34,831 nt of DNA from Bacteroidales bacterium (GTDB lineage: Bacteria; Bacteroidota; Bacteroidia; Bacteroidales; F082). Made by a program: the position numbers and the translations under genes. Positions within the stretch are counted from its first letter, which is position 1. Every line of letters begins with the position of its first letter. The notes beneath the pieces were generated by a model. It made no database searches. It was not told where the DNA came from and saw only the letters and a program-made list of their open reading frames with translations. The DNA lies in the NCBI GenBank assembly GCA_016290215.1, contig JAEETH010000038.1, positions 1 to 34,831 of the forward strand. The letters are read 5' to 3'. Positions 7,431 through 15,657 of this stretch are shown piece after piece.

Positions 7431-8069
7431 ATGAGAAAGAATTGGCTTTTGTTGGCTCTTCTGATGCTTACCTTTATTGCATGTACAAAAAATGAGGAGC
7501 CCTCGTCTGAGGGCGGCACTCCTCTGCCACATCATATCGACCCTGTTTATCAAGTCGGCGACTATTTCCACAACGACACCTTGGAAGGCATTGTTTTTCA
7601 CACCATTGCAGGCGGTTTAAACGGTCTGATGGTTTCTTTGGATGAAATACAACTGCTTTGGTGCGAAACCAACTATGTCAACAGCCTGACAGGTGCCACC
7701 AACCCCTACGACGGCTGGCGCAACACCAACATCCTCATGTCGAACTACGACCTGAATCATTATCCCGCCATCCGATGGAGCCACCAGAAGAACACGTGGC
7801 ATCTTGTGCATCAGAACCATCCCGTTACGAATAGGCAATGGTATGTACCTTCAAGCGACGAATTGCGCTACCTCTTGCTCAACCAAGAAGCCGTGAATGC
7901 CACTTTGTCCGCTATGGGCCGCCCAACGATGGAAGGCAAAACCTACTGGTCGAGCACGGAAATGGGCACAAGAAGTGCTGCCGCCCTGCACATGCAAGAC
8001 AGCAGCATTGTCATCAGCGAATCTTTGAAAGACCAAGCCTTCTATGTGAGGGCCATCAGAAACTTTTGA
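7431..8069 (+). CDS. DUF1566/FSMP-like lipoprotein
   Basis: The 212-residue protein starts at the ATG at 7431, 17 bases after a TATCTTTG box. A much longer open frame upstream is antisense to the GH89 gene and is not real. It has a lipoprotein signal (FIAC, Cys18) and a C-terminal stretch, WYVPSSDELRYLL then YWSSTEMG and AFYVRAIRNF. This stretch is typical of the DUF1566/FSMP C-lectin-like domain found in surface proteins of Bacteroidota and Fibrobacter. The ligand is unknown. It ends one base before the stop of the convergent DUF1846 gene. Confidence 0.75.
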   Translation: MRKNWLLLALLMLTFIACTKNEEPSSEGGTPLPHHIDPVYQVGDYFHNDTLEGIVFHTIAGGLNGLMVSLDEIQLLWCETNYVNSLTGATNPYDGWRNTNILMSNYDLNHYPAIRWSHQKNTWHLVHQNHPVTNRQWYVPSSDELRYLLLNQEAVNATLSAMGRPTMEGKTYWSSTEMGTRSAAALHMQDSSIVISESLKDQAFYVRAIRNF

Positions 8070-8070
8070 A

Positions 8071-9546
8071 TTATTTCTTCGCCACGGGGTCGCAAGTCAA
8101 GCCGATTTCTAATTTCTTGAAAATCTTATGGTCCACCTCACTGAGCATTACCGTGCTATGCACTTGACAGCCTTTGAGTTGGGGCAGACATTCCAAGGCT
8201 TTTTTGCAGTTTTCGTCCCAAAGGCTGAGCATTGAAAGGGCCACCAAAACCTCATCGGTGTGCAAGCGCGGGTTTTTACCATGCAGGTAGTTGACCTTGG
8301 TAGTTTGGATAGGCTCAATCATGGCCTGAGGGATGAGTTTCACTTCATGCGGTATCCCAGCAAGATGTTTGGTGGCATTCAAAATCAGTGCAGCACTGGG
8401 CCCCAACAAGGAACTGGTATGGGCGGTAATAATGGTGCCGTCCGGTAGTTCCATGGCAGCCGCGGCAGCACCTTCCTGCTCTTTACGCTCTTTCGCAGCA
8501 AGAGTGGTCTTGCGGTCGGCAGTGCTGATACGGGCCTGTTTCATCAACAAGGCAATCTTATTCACCTCGTTTTCAGATCCTTTACCTTTAGCAAGGTTGC
8601 ACAAAGCCGTATAATACCTGCGGATAATCTCTTGTTTGGAGGCTTCGCAACATATTTCGTCATCGCTGAGGCAATAGCCCACCATGTTGACGCCCATGTC
8701 GGTCGGCGACTTGTAAGGATTCTCACCGTAAATGCTTTCGAAGATAGCATTCAACACGGGGAAAATCTCAATGTCGCGGTTGTAATTGACAGCAGTCTTA
8801 CCGTATGCCTCTAAATGGAAGGGGTCAATCATATTGACGTCGCTGAGGTCGGCGGTGGCGGCTTCGTAGGCCACGTTGACGGGGTGTTTCAGCGGCAGGT
8901 TCCACACAGGGAAGGTCTCAAATTTGGCATAGCCAGCCTTGATACCTCGTTTGTTTTCGTGATAAAGCTGACTCAGGCAAACAGCCATCTTGCCGCTGCC
9001 CGGACCAGGAGCTGTGACTACCACCAAAGGACGAGTTGTCTCCACATAATCATTGCGGCCAAAGCCTTCCTCCGAGTCGATGAGGGCCACGTTGTTGGGA
9101 TAGCCTTCGATGATACGATGGTAATACACCTTTATGCCCATGCGCTCCAGACGTTGGCGATAAGCATCGGTGCTGGCCTGACCATTATAATGGGTCACCA
9201 CAACGGAGTTCACCATGAAACCACGACTCATAAACTCCTCGCGCAGACGGAGTACATCCACATCGTAGGTGATACCTAAGTCACCACGCACCTTGTTCTT
9301 TTCGATGTCGACGGCGCTGATGACGATGATAATCTCAGCTTCATCGATAAGTTGGGAGAGCATTTTCAGCTTGCTGTCGGGCTGGAAGCCTGGCAGCACA
9401 CGGCTGGCGTGGAAGTCATCGAAGAGTTTTCCGCCAAATTCGAGATACAGCTTATCGCCGAATTTCGCGATGCGTTCCTTGATGTGTTCTGACTGGATTT
9501 TGAGGTATTTTTCGTTGTCGAACCCGTATTTTTTAGTGGTTTTCAT
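8071..9546 (-). CDS. DUF1846 (UPF0371) family protein
   Basis: The 491-residue protein covers the full length usual for this family, starting MKTTKKYGFDNEKYLKIQ at the ATG at 9546; the frame extends ten residues further without support. Conserved-looking stretches include EFGGKLFDDFHASRVLPGF near the N-terminus, the central phosphate-loop-like TAPGPGSGKMAVCLSQ (about residue 183-198), and a C-terminal region with HTSSLLGPSAAL. It has no signal peptide, so it is cytosolic. The family is widespread in anaerobic bacteria, and no function is firmly established. It has its own promoter and is convergent with the preceding gene. Confidence 0.85.
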   Translation of the reverse strand: MKTTKKYGFDNEKYLKIQSEHIKERIAKFGDKLYLEFGGKLFDDFHASRVLPGFQPDSKLKMLSQLIDEAEIIIVISAVDIEKNKVRGDLGITYDVDVLRLREEFMSRGFMVNSVVVTHYNGQASTDAYRQRLERMGIKVYYHRIIEGYPNNVALIDSEEGFGRNDYVETTRPLVVVTAPGPGSGKMAVCLSQLYHENKRGIKAGYAKFETFPVWNLPLKHPVNVAYEAATADLSDVNMIDPFHLEAYGKTAVNYNRDIEIFPVLNAIFESIYGENPYKSPTDMGVNMVGYCLSDDEICCEASKQEIIRRYYTALCNLAKGKGSENEVNKIALLMKQARISTADRKTTLAAKERKEQEGAAAAAMELPDGTIITAHTSSLLGPSAALILNATKHLAGIPHEVKLIPQAMIEPIQTTKVNYLHGKNPRLHTDEVLVALSMLSLWDENCKKALECLPQLKGCQVHSTVMLSEVDHKIFKKLEIGLTCDPVAKK

Positions 9547-9573
9547 AGTGCTTGGAATTAAAAATACGGGATG

Positions 9574-9602
9574 CAAAGTTACGCATTTTTCAAAAAAGCA
9601 AA
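9574..9602 (-). promoter_or_regulatory. Promoter of the DUF1846 gene
   Basis: On the minus strand TTTG (9599-9602), a 17-base spacer and TAACTTTG (9574-9581) lie 27 bases before the ATG. Confidence 0.55.
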
Positions 9603-9623
9603 CTAAAAAAAGTGATTTTTACG

Positions 9624-9655
9624 AAAAAAAGTCGCCCCATTGGAGCGACTTTTTG
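9624..9655 (-). terminator. Intrinsic terminator of glyA
   Basis: The stem AAAGTCGC / GCGACTTT closes a loop over 9636-9644. On the minus strand it is followed by seven T. It starts 23 bases past the glyA stop. Confidence 0.8.
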
Positions 9656-9677
9656 ACGTTTTTTGCCTTTGCAAAGT

Positions 9678-10976
9678 TTACCAAGCGAAGAGCGGATAGT
9701 CCTTCATCATCTTGTTGACCTCGGCGCGGACGGCGTTAATCTTGGCCTCCGAAGCGGTCTTGGTCTCAGGATTGATGTCGCTGATGACGTCGTCGATCAA
9801 GTCGACGATAACAGCCATCTTGTCTTGTTTCAGACCACGGGTGGTGATGGCAGGCGTGCCAACACGCAGACCAGAGGTCAAGAAAGGCGAACGGGTGTCG
9901 AAGGGCACCATGTTCTTGTTGACGGTGATGTCGGCAAGGACGAGGGTGTTCTCCACCATCTTACCGGTGATCTCCGGGAACTTGCCGCGGAGGTCGATGA
10001 GCATGGAGTGGTTGTCGGTGCCACCGCTGATGACATCGTAACCCTTATCCATGAAGGCTCTGGCCATGAAGGCGGCGTTCTTTCTCACCTGTTGGATGTA
10101 CTCCATGTACTCGTCGCTGAGGGCTTCGCCGAAAGCAACGGCCTTGGAGGCGATGACATGCTCCAGAGGACCACCTTGGATGCCCGGGAACACGGCGCTA
10201 TTGATCAAAGCTGACATCATCTTCGTTTCGCCCTTCGGGGTCTTGCGGCCGCGCGGGTCTTCGAAGTCATGACGGATGAGGATCATGCCGCCACGGGGAC
10301 CGCGGAGGGTCTTGTGGGTCGTGGTAGTGATGATGTGGCAGTACTCAAGCGGGTCGTTGAGCAGGCCCTTGGCGATGAGGCCAGCGGGGTGACTGACGTC
10401 GGCCATGAGGACAGCGCCCACTTGGTCGGCGATGGCGCGCATGCGCTTGTAATCCCAGTCACGGCTGTAAGCCGAAGCACCAGCGATGATGAGTTTGGGC
10501 TTGCACTCGAGGGCAATCTTTTCCATCTCGTCGTAGTCGACGCGACCGGTTTCCTTGGCCACGTGGTAGGCGACGGGCTTGTAGAGCATACCCGAAGCGT
10601 TGACCGGGCTGCCGTGTGAGAGGTGGCCGCCGTGCGAGAGGTCGAGACCCATGAAGGTGTCGCCGGGTTCAAGCAAAGCTTGCATCACAGCCATGTTGGC
10701 CTGTGCGCCCGAGTGGGGCTGCACGTTGGCGAAGGTGGCGTTGAACAACTGGCAGGCGCGGTCGATGGCGATTTGCTCGCTTTGGTCGACGATTTGGCAG
10801 CCGCCGTAGTAACGCTTGCCAGGATAACCCTCGGCGTATTTGTTGGTCATGACAGAACCCATGGCTTCCAGCACTTGCTCGCTGACGAAGTTTTCAGAAG
10901 CGATGAGCTCGATTCCGTGCATCTGACGCTCTTTCTCTTGGCGAATCAGATCAAAGATTTTTTCGTCTCTTTTCAT
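9678..10976 (-). CDS. glyA: Serine hydroxymethyltransferase
   Basis: This is a PLP enzyme that interconverts serine and glycine with tetrahydrofolate and supplies one-carbon units. The 432-residue protein is full length for the family. It has the PLP-lysine motif [14 protein letters not shown] (Lys222), the N-terminal [21 protein letters not shown], and HSGAQAN. No signal peptide is present. A weak promoter-like CAACTTTG lies on the minus strand at 11033-11040, about 57 bases upstream of the ATG, with short ATTCAAAG tandem repeats between. It is a housekeeping gene ending in its own terminator. Confidence 0.97.
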   Translation of the reverse strand: MKRDEKIFDLIRQEKERQMHGIELIASENFVSEQVLEAMGSVMTNKYAEGYPGKRYYGGCQIVDQSEQIAIDRACQLFNATFANVQPHSGAQANMAVMQALLEPGDTFMGLDLSHGGHLSHGSPVNASGMLYKPVAYHVAKETGRVDYDEMEKIALECKPKLIIAGASAYSRDWDYKRMRAIADQVGAVLMADVSHPAGLIAKGLLNDPLEYCHIITTTTHKTLRGPRGGMILIRHDFEDPRGRKTPKGETKMMSALINSAVFPGIQGGPLEHVIASKAVAFGEALSDEYMEYIQQVRKNAAFMARAFMDKGYDVISGGTDNHSMLIDLRGKFPEITGKMVENTLVLADITVNKNMVPFDTRSPFLTSGLRVGTPAITTRGLKQDKMAVIVDLIDDVISDINPETKTASEAKINAVRAEVNKMMKDYPLFAW

Positions 10977-11079
10977 TATTCCGTATTTAAGATTTAAAAT
11001 TCAAAGATTCAAAGATTCGATATTTCGCTGCAAAGTTGCGAAAATTTATTGAGGTAATGAAAAAAAAGGGGACTTATTT

Positions 11080-11289
11080 TTGCTGACCACTAATAATATC
11101 GCAAAAGTTACCGCCGAATCATCGCAAAAGTTACCGTTAAATTACCAAGAAAATATTGATAAAACACTGAAAAAGAAGCAAGTCCCTCTGCGTGAGCCTG
11201 ATTTGCTCATGGTCATCACTGGAGGAGAAATGGCCTATACCCGTGAAGATGGAGTTAAGGTTATCCCTTTGGCTTGCCTCAAGTGGTGA
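11080..11289 (+). pseudogene. Remnant of an ATPase-like C-terminus
   Basis: A 69-codon frame without a clear start context ends in LLMVITGGEMAYTREDGVKVIPLACLKW. This looks like the extreme C-terminus of the AAA+/DUF4143-type ATP-binding proteins, whose last strand often has a TREDGVxVIPLxCL form. The N-terminal ATPase core is absent, and the upstream 60 bases consist of a short direct repeat. I therefore read it as a decayed fragment. An expressed small protein cannot be excluded, because a TATTTTTG box is present at 11075-11082. Family assignment is from memory of the motif only. Confidence 0.4.
11098..11136. repeat. 16-bp direct repeat
   Basis: ATCGCAAAAGTTACCG occurs at 11098-11113 and again, identically, at 11121-11136 (23-bp period). 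It marks the left border of the ATPase remnant. Confidence 0.7.
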
Positions 11290-11308
11290 TATATGTCAAT
11301 AATTGTAT

Positions 11309-11316
11309 TACCTTTG
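11309..11316 (+). promoter_or_regulatory. -7 box of the DUF3089 gene
   Basis: TACCTTTG fits TAnnTTTG and lies 27 bases before the ATG at 11344. No well-spaced -33 element is evident. Confidence 0.45.
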
Positions 11317-11343
11317 TCACCTTAAAACACAAAAAAACCTCCT

Positions 11344-12327
11344 ATGAAAAACACGTCTTTTTTCCTTATGACTTTAATTTTAGCCTTAGCCTCATTCTTA
11401 TCATGCAACCGCACAATGCAAGAGGTCGAATCAAACATCAACTATTCCGACACCACCTTTTGGTACAGCTGCGGCGACACGACCAAGGCTGCCGATGTCT
11501 TCTATGTCTATCCTACCGTTTCGGCCATCTCTTTTGCCGATAACGACTCATCGTTGTTTGCCGACATCACCCTGCCCGAGGTGCGCGAGGAAGCCAACGG
11601 CAACCAACGGTTCAACAAGATGCTGTATGGCGAGTATAATTTCTATGCGCCCTATTACCGACAAATGATTTTTGAGGCTTATCAACAGCCTATTCCTGTG
11701 TTGGATTCATTAGCACAAATCGCGGCGAAGGATGTCAACGATGCCTTCCAATATTATATGGCGAACTACAACCATGGTCGTCCCTTCTTTTTGATGGGTC
11801 ATAGCCAAGGCTCGCAGATGCTCATCGAGTTGCTGAAACACGGCATGACCGAGGAGCAACGAAAGTTGATGGTAGCCGCCTATTGCATTGGTTATCATGT
11901 CAGTGCAGAAGAACTGGCTTACTATCCCGAGGCTTTGAAACCTGCCACTGACAGCACGATGCAAGGCTTGGTCGTCTTCAATTCCGTGACCGATACGACG
12001 GCTATTGGCATGGTGTCGCGCGGCGATGTGGTGGGCATTAATCCTACGACTTGGACGATGGCAACCGATACCGTTCCTGCTGAATTCCATTTAGGTATGG
12101 CCAAATACAACGACACTCGCGACAGCGTCCTCATCGTGCCTTGCCCGACAAGGACCTATCTCTACAAGCACAACACGGTCTGTCCTGACCTCGACCCCGA
12201 AATGGTCTTCATCCCAGCATACGAAAAGATGTTTCCAAAGGGTAATCTCCACTTTGCCGACTCTTGGCTCTTTGGCGGTAATGTGGTGGAGAATATGAGA
12301 TGCAGGTTGAGACATTTCGGCGAATAA
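11344..12327 (+). CDS. DUF3089 alpha/beta-hydrolase-like lipoprotein
   Basis: The 327-residue protein has a lipoprotein signal with lipobox FLSC (Cys21). The mature part has the DUF3089 hallmark ADVFYVYPT near residue 50. It also has a serine-hydrolase nucleophile elbow, GHSQGS (152-157, Ser154), and a late conserved HFADSWLF region. The family belongs to the alpha/beta hydrolase superfamily, and substrates are unknown. The stop codon lies inside the first arm of a pair of tandem hairpins, and tyrS follows 98 bases later from its own promoter. Confidence 0.85.
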   Translation: MKNTSFFLMTLILALASFLSCNRTMQEVESNINYSDTTFWYSCGDTTKAADVFYVYPTVSAISFADNDSSLFADITLPEVREEANGNQRFNKMLYGEYNFYAPYYRQMIFEAYQQPIPVLDSLAQIAAKDVNDAFQYYMANYNHGRPFFLMGHSQGSQMLIELLKHGMTEEQRKLMVAAYCIGYHVSAEELAYYPEALKPATDSTMQGLVVFNSVTDTTAIGMVSRGDVVGINPTTWTMATDTVPAEFHLGMAKYNDTRDSVLIVPCPTRTYLYKHNTVCPDLDPEMVFIPAYEKMFPKGNLHFADSWLFGGNVVENMRCRLRHFGE

Positions 12328-12379
12328 GCCTATTATTCGCCGAAAATTATTCGGCGATTATGCCTATTATTCGCCGAAA
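12315..12379. terminator. Tandem hairpins overlapping a stop codon
   Basis: The first hairpin is a perfect 13-bp stem, TTTCGGCGAATAA (12315-12327) with TTATTCGCCGAAA (12333-12345). The second pairs TTCGGCGA (12350-12357) with TCGCCGAA (12371-12378). GCCTATTATTCGCCGAAAA is directly repeated at 12328 and 12362, a 34-bp duplication. It has no strong T-tract, so termination or mRNA 3'-end stabilisation is inference. Confidence 0.6.
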
Positions 12380-12394
12380 AGCCCAAAATCTTTG

Positions 12395-12402
12395 TATTTT
12401 TG
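12395..12402 (+). promoter_or_regulatory. -7 box of tyrS
   Basis: TATTTTTG lies 23 bases before the tyrS ATG and fits the Bacteroidota consensus. Confidence 0.5.
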
Positions 12403-12425
12403 CGCCCAAAATAAACTAACTATCG

Positions 12426-13724
12426 ATGAAGAATTTTGTTGAAGAACTCCGCTGGCGCGGAATGCTGGCACAGATTATGCCAGGAACGGAAGAACTCCTC
12501 CAGAAAGAAATGGTAACGGCTTACCTCGGCACCGACCCGACCGCCGACTCCTTACATATCGGTCACCTTTGCGGCATCATGATGCTGCGCCATCTACAAC
12601 ACTGCGGCCACAAGCCTATCATCTTGGTGGGTGGTGCCACAGGTATGATTGGCGACCCTTCGGGCAAGAGCCAAGAGCGCAACCTGCTTAACGAAGAGAC
12701 CCTGCGTCACAACCAAGAGTGCATCAAAGCCCAGGTAGCCAAGTTCTTGGACTTCGACTCGAAGGAACCCAACGCCGCCGAGATGGTGAACAACTACGAC
12801 TGGATGAAGGACTTCACCTTCCTCGACTTCGCCCGCGAGGTGGGCAAGCACATCACCGTGAACTATATGATGGCCAAGGACAGCGTGCAGCAACGCCTCA
12901 ACGGCACCGCCCGCGATGGCCTCAGCTTCACCGAGTTCACCTACCAGCTCCTGCAAGGCTACGACTTTCTATGGCTCTACCAGCACAAGAACTGCAAGCT
13001 GCAGCTGGGCGGCAACGACCAGTGGGGCAACATCACCACAGGAACGGAGCTGATTCGTCGCACCTTGGGCTTCGAAAACGAGGCTTTTGCACTCACCTGT
13101 CCGCTCATCACCAAGGCTGACGGCAAGAAGTTCGGCAAGACCGAGAGCGGCAACATCTGGCTCGACCCGAAGCGCACCACACCCTACAAGTTCTACCAGT
13201 TCTGGCTCAACGTCAGCGACGAGGACGCAGAGAAATACATCAAGATCTTCACCTCGCTCGATAAAGAAACCATCGACGCCCTGATTGAAGAACACAAAAA
13301 AGACCCAGGCATGCGTGTGTTGCAAAAGCGTTTGGCCCAGGAAGTCACCGTATTGGTGCACTCGCAGGAAGCTTTGGATGCCGCCATCGAGGCCTCCAAC
13401 ATCCTCTTCGGCAAGTCGACCAAGGAAGGCTTGGAGAAACTCGACGAAGCTACCTTCTTGGACATCTTCGACGGCGTGCCGCAGGAACATATCGCCCGCA
13501 CCGACCTCGAAGCTGGCATCCCGATCGTCGACTTCATGGCTGTCAACACGCAGATCTTCCCCTCGAAGGGCGAGGCCCGAAAGATGACCCAGGCCAACGG
13601 CGTGAGCGTCAACAAGGAAAAGGTCACTTTGGACAAGGTGATGACCCCCGCCGACCTCATCGACGGCAAATATATCCTTGTGCAGAAGGGCAAGAAGAAC
13701 TATTACCTCGTGGTGGTGGAGTAA
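12426..13724 (+). CDS. tyrS: Tyrosyl-tRNA synthetase
   Basis: This is a class I aminoacyl-tRNA synthetase that charges tRNA-Tyr. The 432-residue protein has the HIGH motif at 44-47 and the KMSKS-equivalent KFGKT at 235-239. It also has the tyrosine-pocket segment GGNDQWGNI (about 195-203) and a C-terminal S4 RNA-binding domain (about 364-430). The length and the [13 protein letters not shown] stretch are usual for bacterial TyrRS of the TyrS type. Two bases separate its stop from the next gene, so the toxin-antitoxin-like pair downstream probably shares its transcript. Confidence 0.97.
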   Translation: MKNFVEELRWRGMLAQIMPGTEELLQKEMVTAYLGTDPTADSLHIGHLCGIMMLRHLQHCGHKPIILVGGATGMIGDPSGKSQERNLLNEETLRHNQECIKAQVAKFLDFDSKEPNAAEMVNNYDWMKDFTFLDFAREVGKHITVNYMMAKDSVQQRLNGTARDGLSFTEFTYQLLQGYDFLWLYQHKNCKLQLGGNDQWGNITTGTELIRRTLGFENEAFALTCPLITKADGKKFGKTESGNIWLDPKRTTPYKFYQFWLNVSDEDAEKYIKIFTSLDKETIDALIEEHKKDPGMRVLQKRLAQEVTVLVHSQEALDAAIEASNILFGKSTKEGLEKLDEATFLDIFDGVPQEHIARTDLEAGIPIVDFMAVNTQIFPSKGEARKMTQANGVSVNKEKVTLDKVMTPADLIDGKYILVQKGKKNYYLVVVE

Positions 13725-13726
13725 TC

Positions 13727-14032
13727 ATGGAAAACTCGGATAAGCTACACGGCCTTAGCCCTTATTTGTTTTGGGATTTCGATACGACCCAGTTCGACAT
13801 CGACAAGAATGCCGCGTGGCTTATCCAAAGAGTGTTGGAATATGGTCAGATGAGCGATTGGAACATCATCGAAAAGCATTTTGGTGTTGATACAATTGTT
13901 TCATACGCTCTGAATTTCAGGACACTAAATCCAGTTGCACGTTCGTTTTTGAGCTTTATTTCAGGTGTTAAGAAGGAGGATTTCAGATGCTATCGTATCG
14001 CACAATCGAGCCCCACACTTTGGAACTCCTGA
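13727..14032 (+). CDS. DUF6922-like protein, putative antitoxin
   Basis: The 101-residue protein has the pattern LSPYLFWDFD...WLIQRVLEYGQMSDW and RTLNPVARSFLS, which I recognise from the DUF6922 family of small Bacteroidota proteins. It has no signal or membrane segment. Its last 46 bases overlap the start of the AbiEii-like gene in another frame, so the two are translationally linked. The genetic position (small gene first, nucleotidyltransferase second) is that of an AbiEi/AbiEii-type antitoxin, but no HTH is obvious. The antitoxin role is therefore inference. Confidence 0.7.
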   Translation: MENSDKLHGLSPYLFWDFDTTQFDIDKNAAWLIQRVLEYGQMSDWNIIEKHFGVDTIVSYALNFRTLNPVARSFLSFISGVKKEDFRCYRIAQSSPTLWNS

Positions 14033-14613
14033 AATACTTGATGGCAGAACCATATTTAGACGATTGCCGCTTGGTGGGCGGCACAGCATTGGCTTTGCAA
14101 TACGGACATCGCTCATCGGTGGATTTGGATGTTTTCGGCGTAGTTCCAGATAATGATGCAGCTTTGATAGACATATTGGAGGGTTTTGGACAAGTGCCTG
14201 GCAAAATGACCTCCAAATACATTAAATCGTTCATTGTTGATGGAATCAAGGTGGATTTTGTCAATTATGCTCGTTATCCTTGGCTTGATGAAGCGGTTAT
14301 TGAGGATGGTTTGCGATTGGCATCGCCGAAAGACATTGCCGCCATGAAAACCTACGCCATACAAAATCGAGGTTCGCGAAAGGATTTCATTGACATGTTT
14401 TTCCTTTTGCAGCACTTCACCCTTGAGGAAATACTTGGTTTTTATGCTCAAAAGTATCCCAACTACTCCATGTTTAGGACACGGATGGCTTTGACTTATT
14501 TTGAAGACGCGGAAAACAAGGAATGTCCACCCATGTTCATCAAGGCTGATTGGAACGACATCAAAGAGTTTATCTCGCAAAAAGTCAGGGAAATTGATTG
14601 GGGAAAGTTTTGA
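13987..14613 (+). CDS. AbiEii/AbiGii-type nucleotidyltransferase, putative toxin
   Basis: The 208-residue protein has a DNA polymerase-beta-like nucleotidyltransferase motif, LVGGTALALQYGHRSSVDLD (about 29-48, with Asp46 and Asp48), followed by SPKDIAAMK (about 116-124). Both are hallmarks of the AbiEii toxin family. Members add nucleotides to RNA, such as tRNA acceptor ends, and act in abortive infection or as toxins. The protein is shorter than classical AbiEii (about 300 aa), which is common for the Bacteroidota branch. It overlaps the DUF6922 gene by 46 bases. No terminator is evident before the convergent gene at 14689. Confidence 0.85.
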   Translation: MLSYRTIEPHTLELLKYLMAEPYLDDCRLVGGTALALQYGHRSSVDLDVFGVVPDNDAALIDILEGFGQVPGKMTSKYIKSFIVDGIKVDFVNYARYPWLDEAVIEDGLRLASPKDIAAMKTYAIQNRGSRKDFIDMFFLLQHFTLEEILGFYAQKYPNYSMFRTRMALTYFEDAENKECPPMFIKADWNDIKEFISQKVREIDWGKF

Positions 14614-14688
14614 TAATCACCATCCTATTTCCTAAACAATTCGACCGAATAAAGCTACTGATTCAAGGAATAGATTAAGCCAAAGTAA

Positions 14689-15651
14689 TCATCTCCTCCC
14701 CTTCGACTCCAAATACCGAATCAACAATTCCGGTCTGTCGGTTTGGATGATGGAAGTGCCGAGATTGAGTATGGTATCGTACACCGAAGCCGGATTGTCG
14801 CTATCGAAAGCGCGGTCATCGTCGTAGCCACCGCAGATCGAAGCCCAAATCGTATTGACCCACACCTTCGAGCCAGAAGCAAGGACGCGGCTGACCGTTT
14901 CCTCAACCTCGTCATCCAATTCATCAAAGCATATTTCATACGCCATCTGCGGTTCCTCGCTAATGATGTAACTTTCGAAAAGTGTGTGACTCCACTCAGA
15001 GCCGTTGAGCGTAACCACAGGCATATACATCAAGTTATGCGGATGCTCCACCAATTTCGCTTGAACCTCTGGCCAAAGGTGTCCACCCTTGATAAGCAAC
15101 TGGTCGGTCACACCCAATTCCTCGGCAATTGCAAGCACCTGATCGTAGTACTCATAACCTTGGTCCACATTTACCGTGATGCGGTCCTTACACACCTCAA
15201 GTGCTTGTCTCAGTGTGGGAATTTTCAGTCCAGGAATAGCGATGCCATGGCCTCGTTTCAGGTCGAATTGCAGAAGTTCTTCATAGGTATAGTCGCTCAC
15301 GGGGCCGTGTCCAGTGGTGGTACGGTCTAAAGTCCAGTCGTGACAGAGCACCAAAACACTATCTTTAGTCATCTTCAAATCCAATTCCATCATATCCACG
15401 CCCATGCGAATCACCGACTCAATGGCTGGAATGGAATTTTCGGGATAGTTGCGCCAGTCACCCCGATGGGAAACGACGACAACATACTGGGAATTAGGGT
15501 CATGCAAAGCCTCGACGACTTTTAGTACCTTGTTCTTTGGTTCCGCTTTCTCGGCAACCTGAGCATCCTTGGCTGCCGAACGGCAACCTGCCAAACCAAA
15601 TCCTAACAGCAGAACGAGTGCGAAAAACCAATGAACTCTAGGCCTATTCAT
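14689..15651 (-). CDS. Glycerophosphodiester phosphodiesterase-family lipoprotein
   Basis: GDPD enzymes hydrolyse glycerophosphodiesters to glycerol-3-phosphate and an alcohol. The 320-residue protein has a lipoprotein signal (LAGC, Cys23). It has the GDPD motif SHRGDWRNYPENS (His62, Arg63), the metal ligands in MELD (Glu89, Asp91) and the second histidine in CHDWTLDR (His104). The C-terminal WVNTIW and IQTDRPELL are usual for the fold. It follows the amidase gene by six bases, so the two form an operon devoted to the envelope. Confidence 0.9.
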   Translation of the reverse strand: MNRPRVHWFFALVLLLGFGLAGCRSAAKDAQVAEKAEPKNKVLKVVEALHDPNSQYVVVVSHRGDWRNYPENSIPAIESVIRMGVDMMELDLKMTKDSVLVLCHDWTLDRTTTGHGPVSDYTYEELLQFDLKRGHGIAIPGLKIPTLRQALEVCKDRITVNVDQGYEYYDQVLAIAEELGVTDQLLIKGGHLWPEVQAKLVEHPHNLMYMPVVTLNGSEWSHTLFESYIISEEPQMAYEICFDELDDEVEETVSRVLASGSKVWVNTIWASICGGYDDDRAFDSDNPASVYDTILNLGTSIIQTDRPELLIRYLESKGRR

Positions 15652-15657
15652 ATCAAA

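Noticed and set aside
5121..8069. A 982-codon plus-strand open frame
   Set aside because: All but the last 213 codons are antisense to the GH89 gene, which has catalytic motifs and a signal peptide. Only 7431-8069 is a gene.
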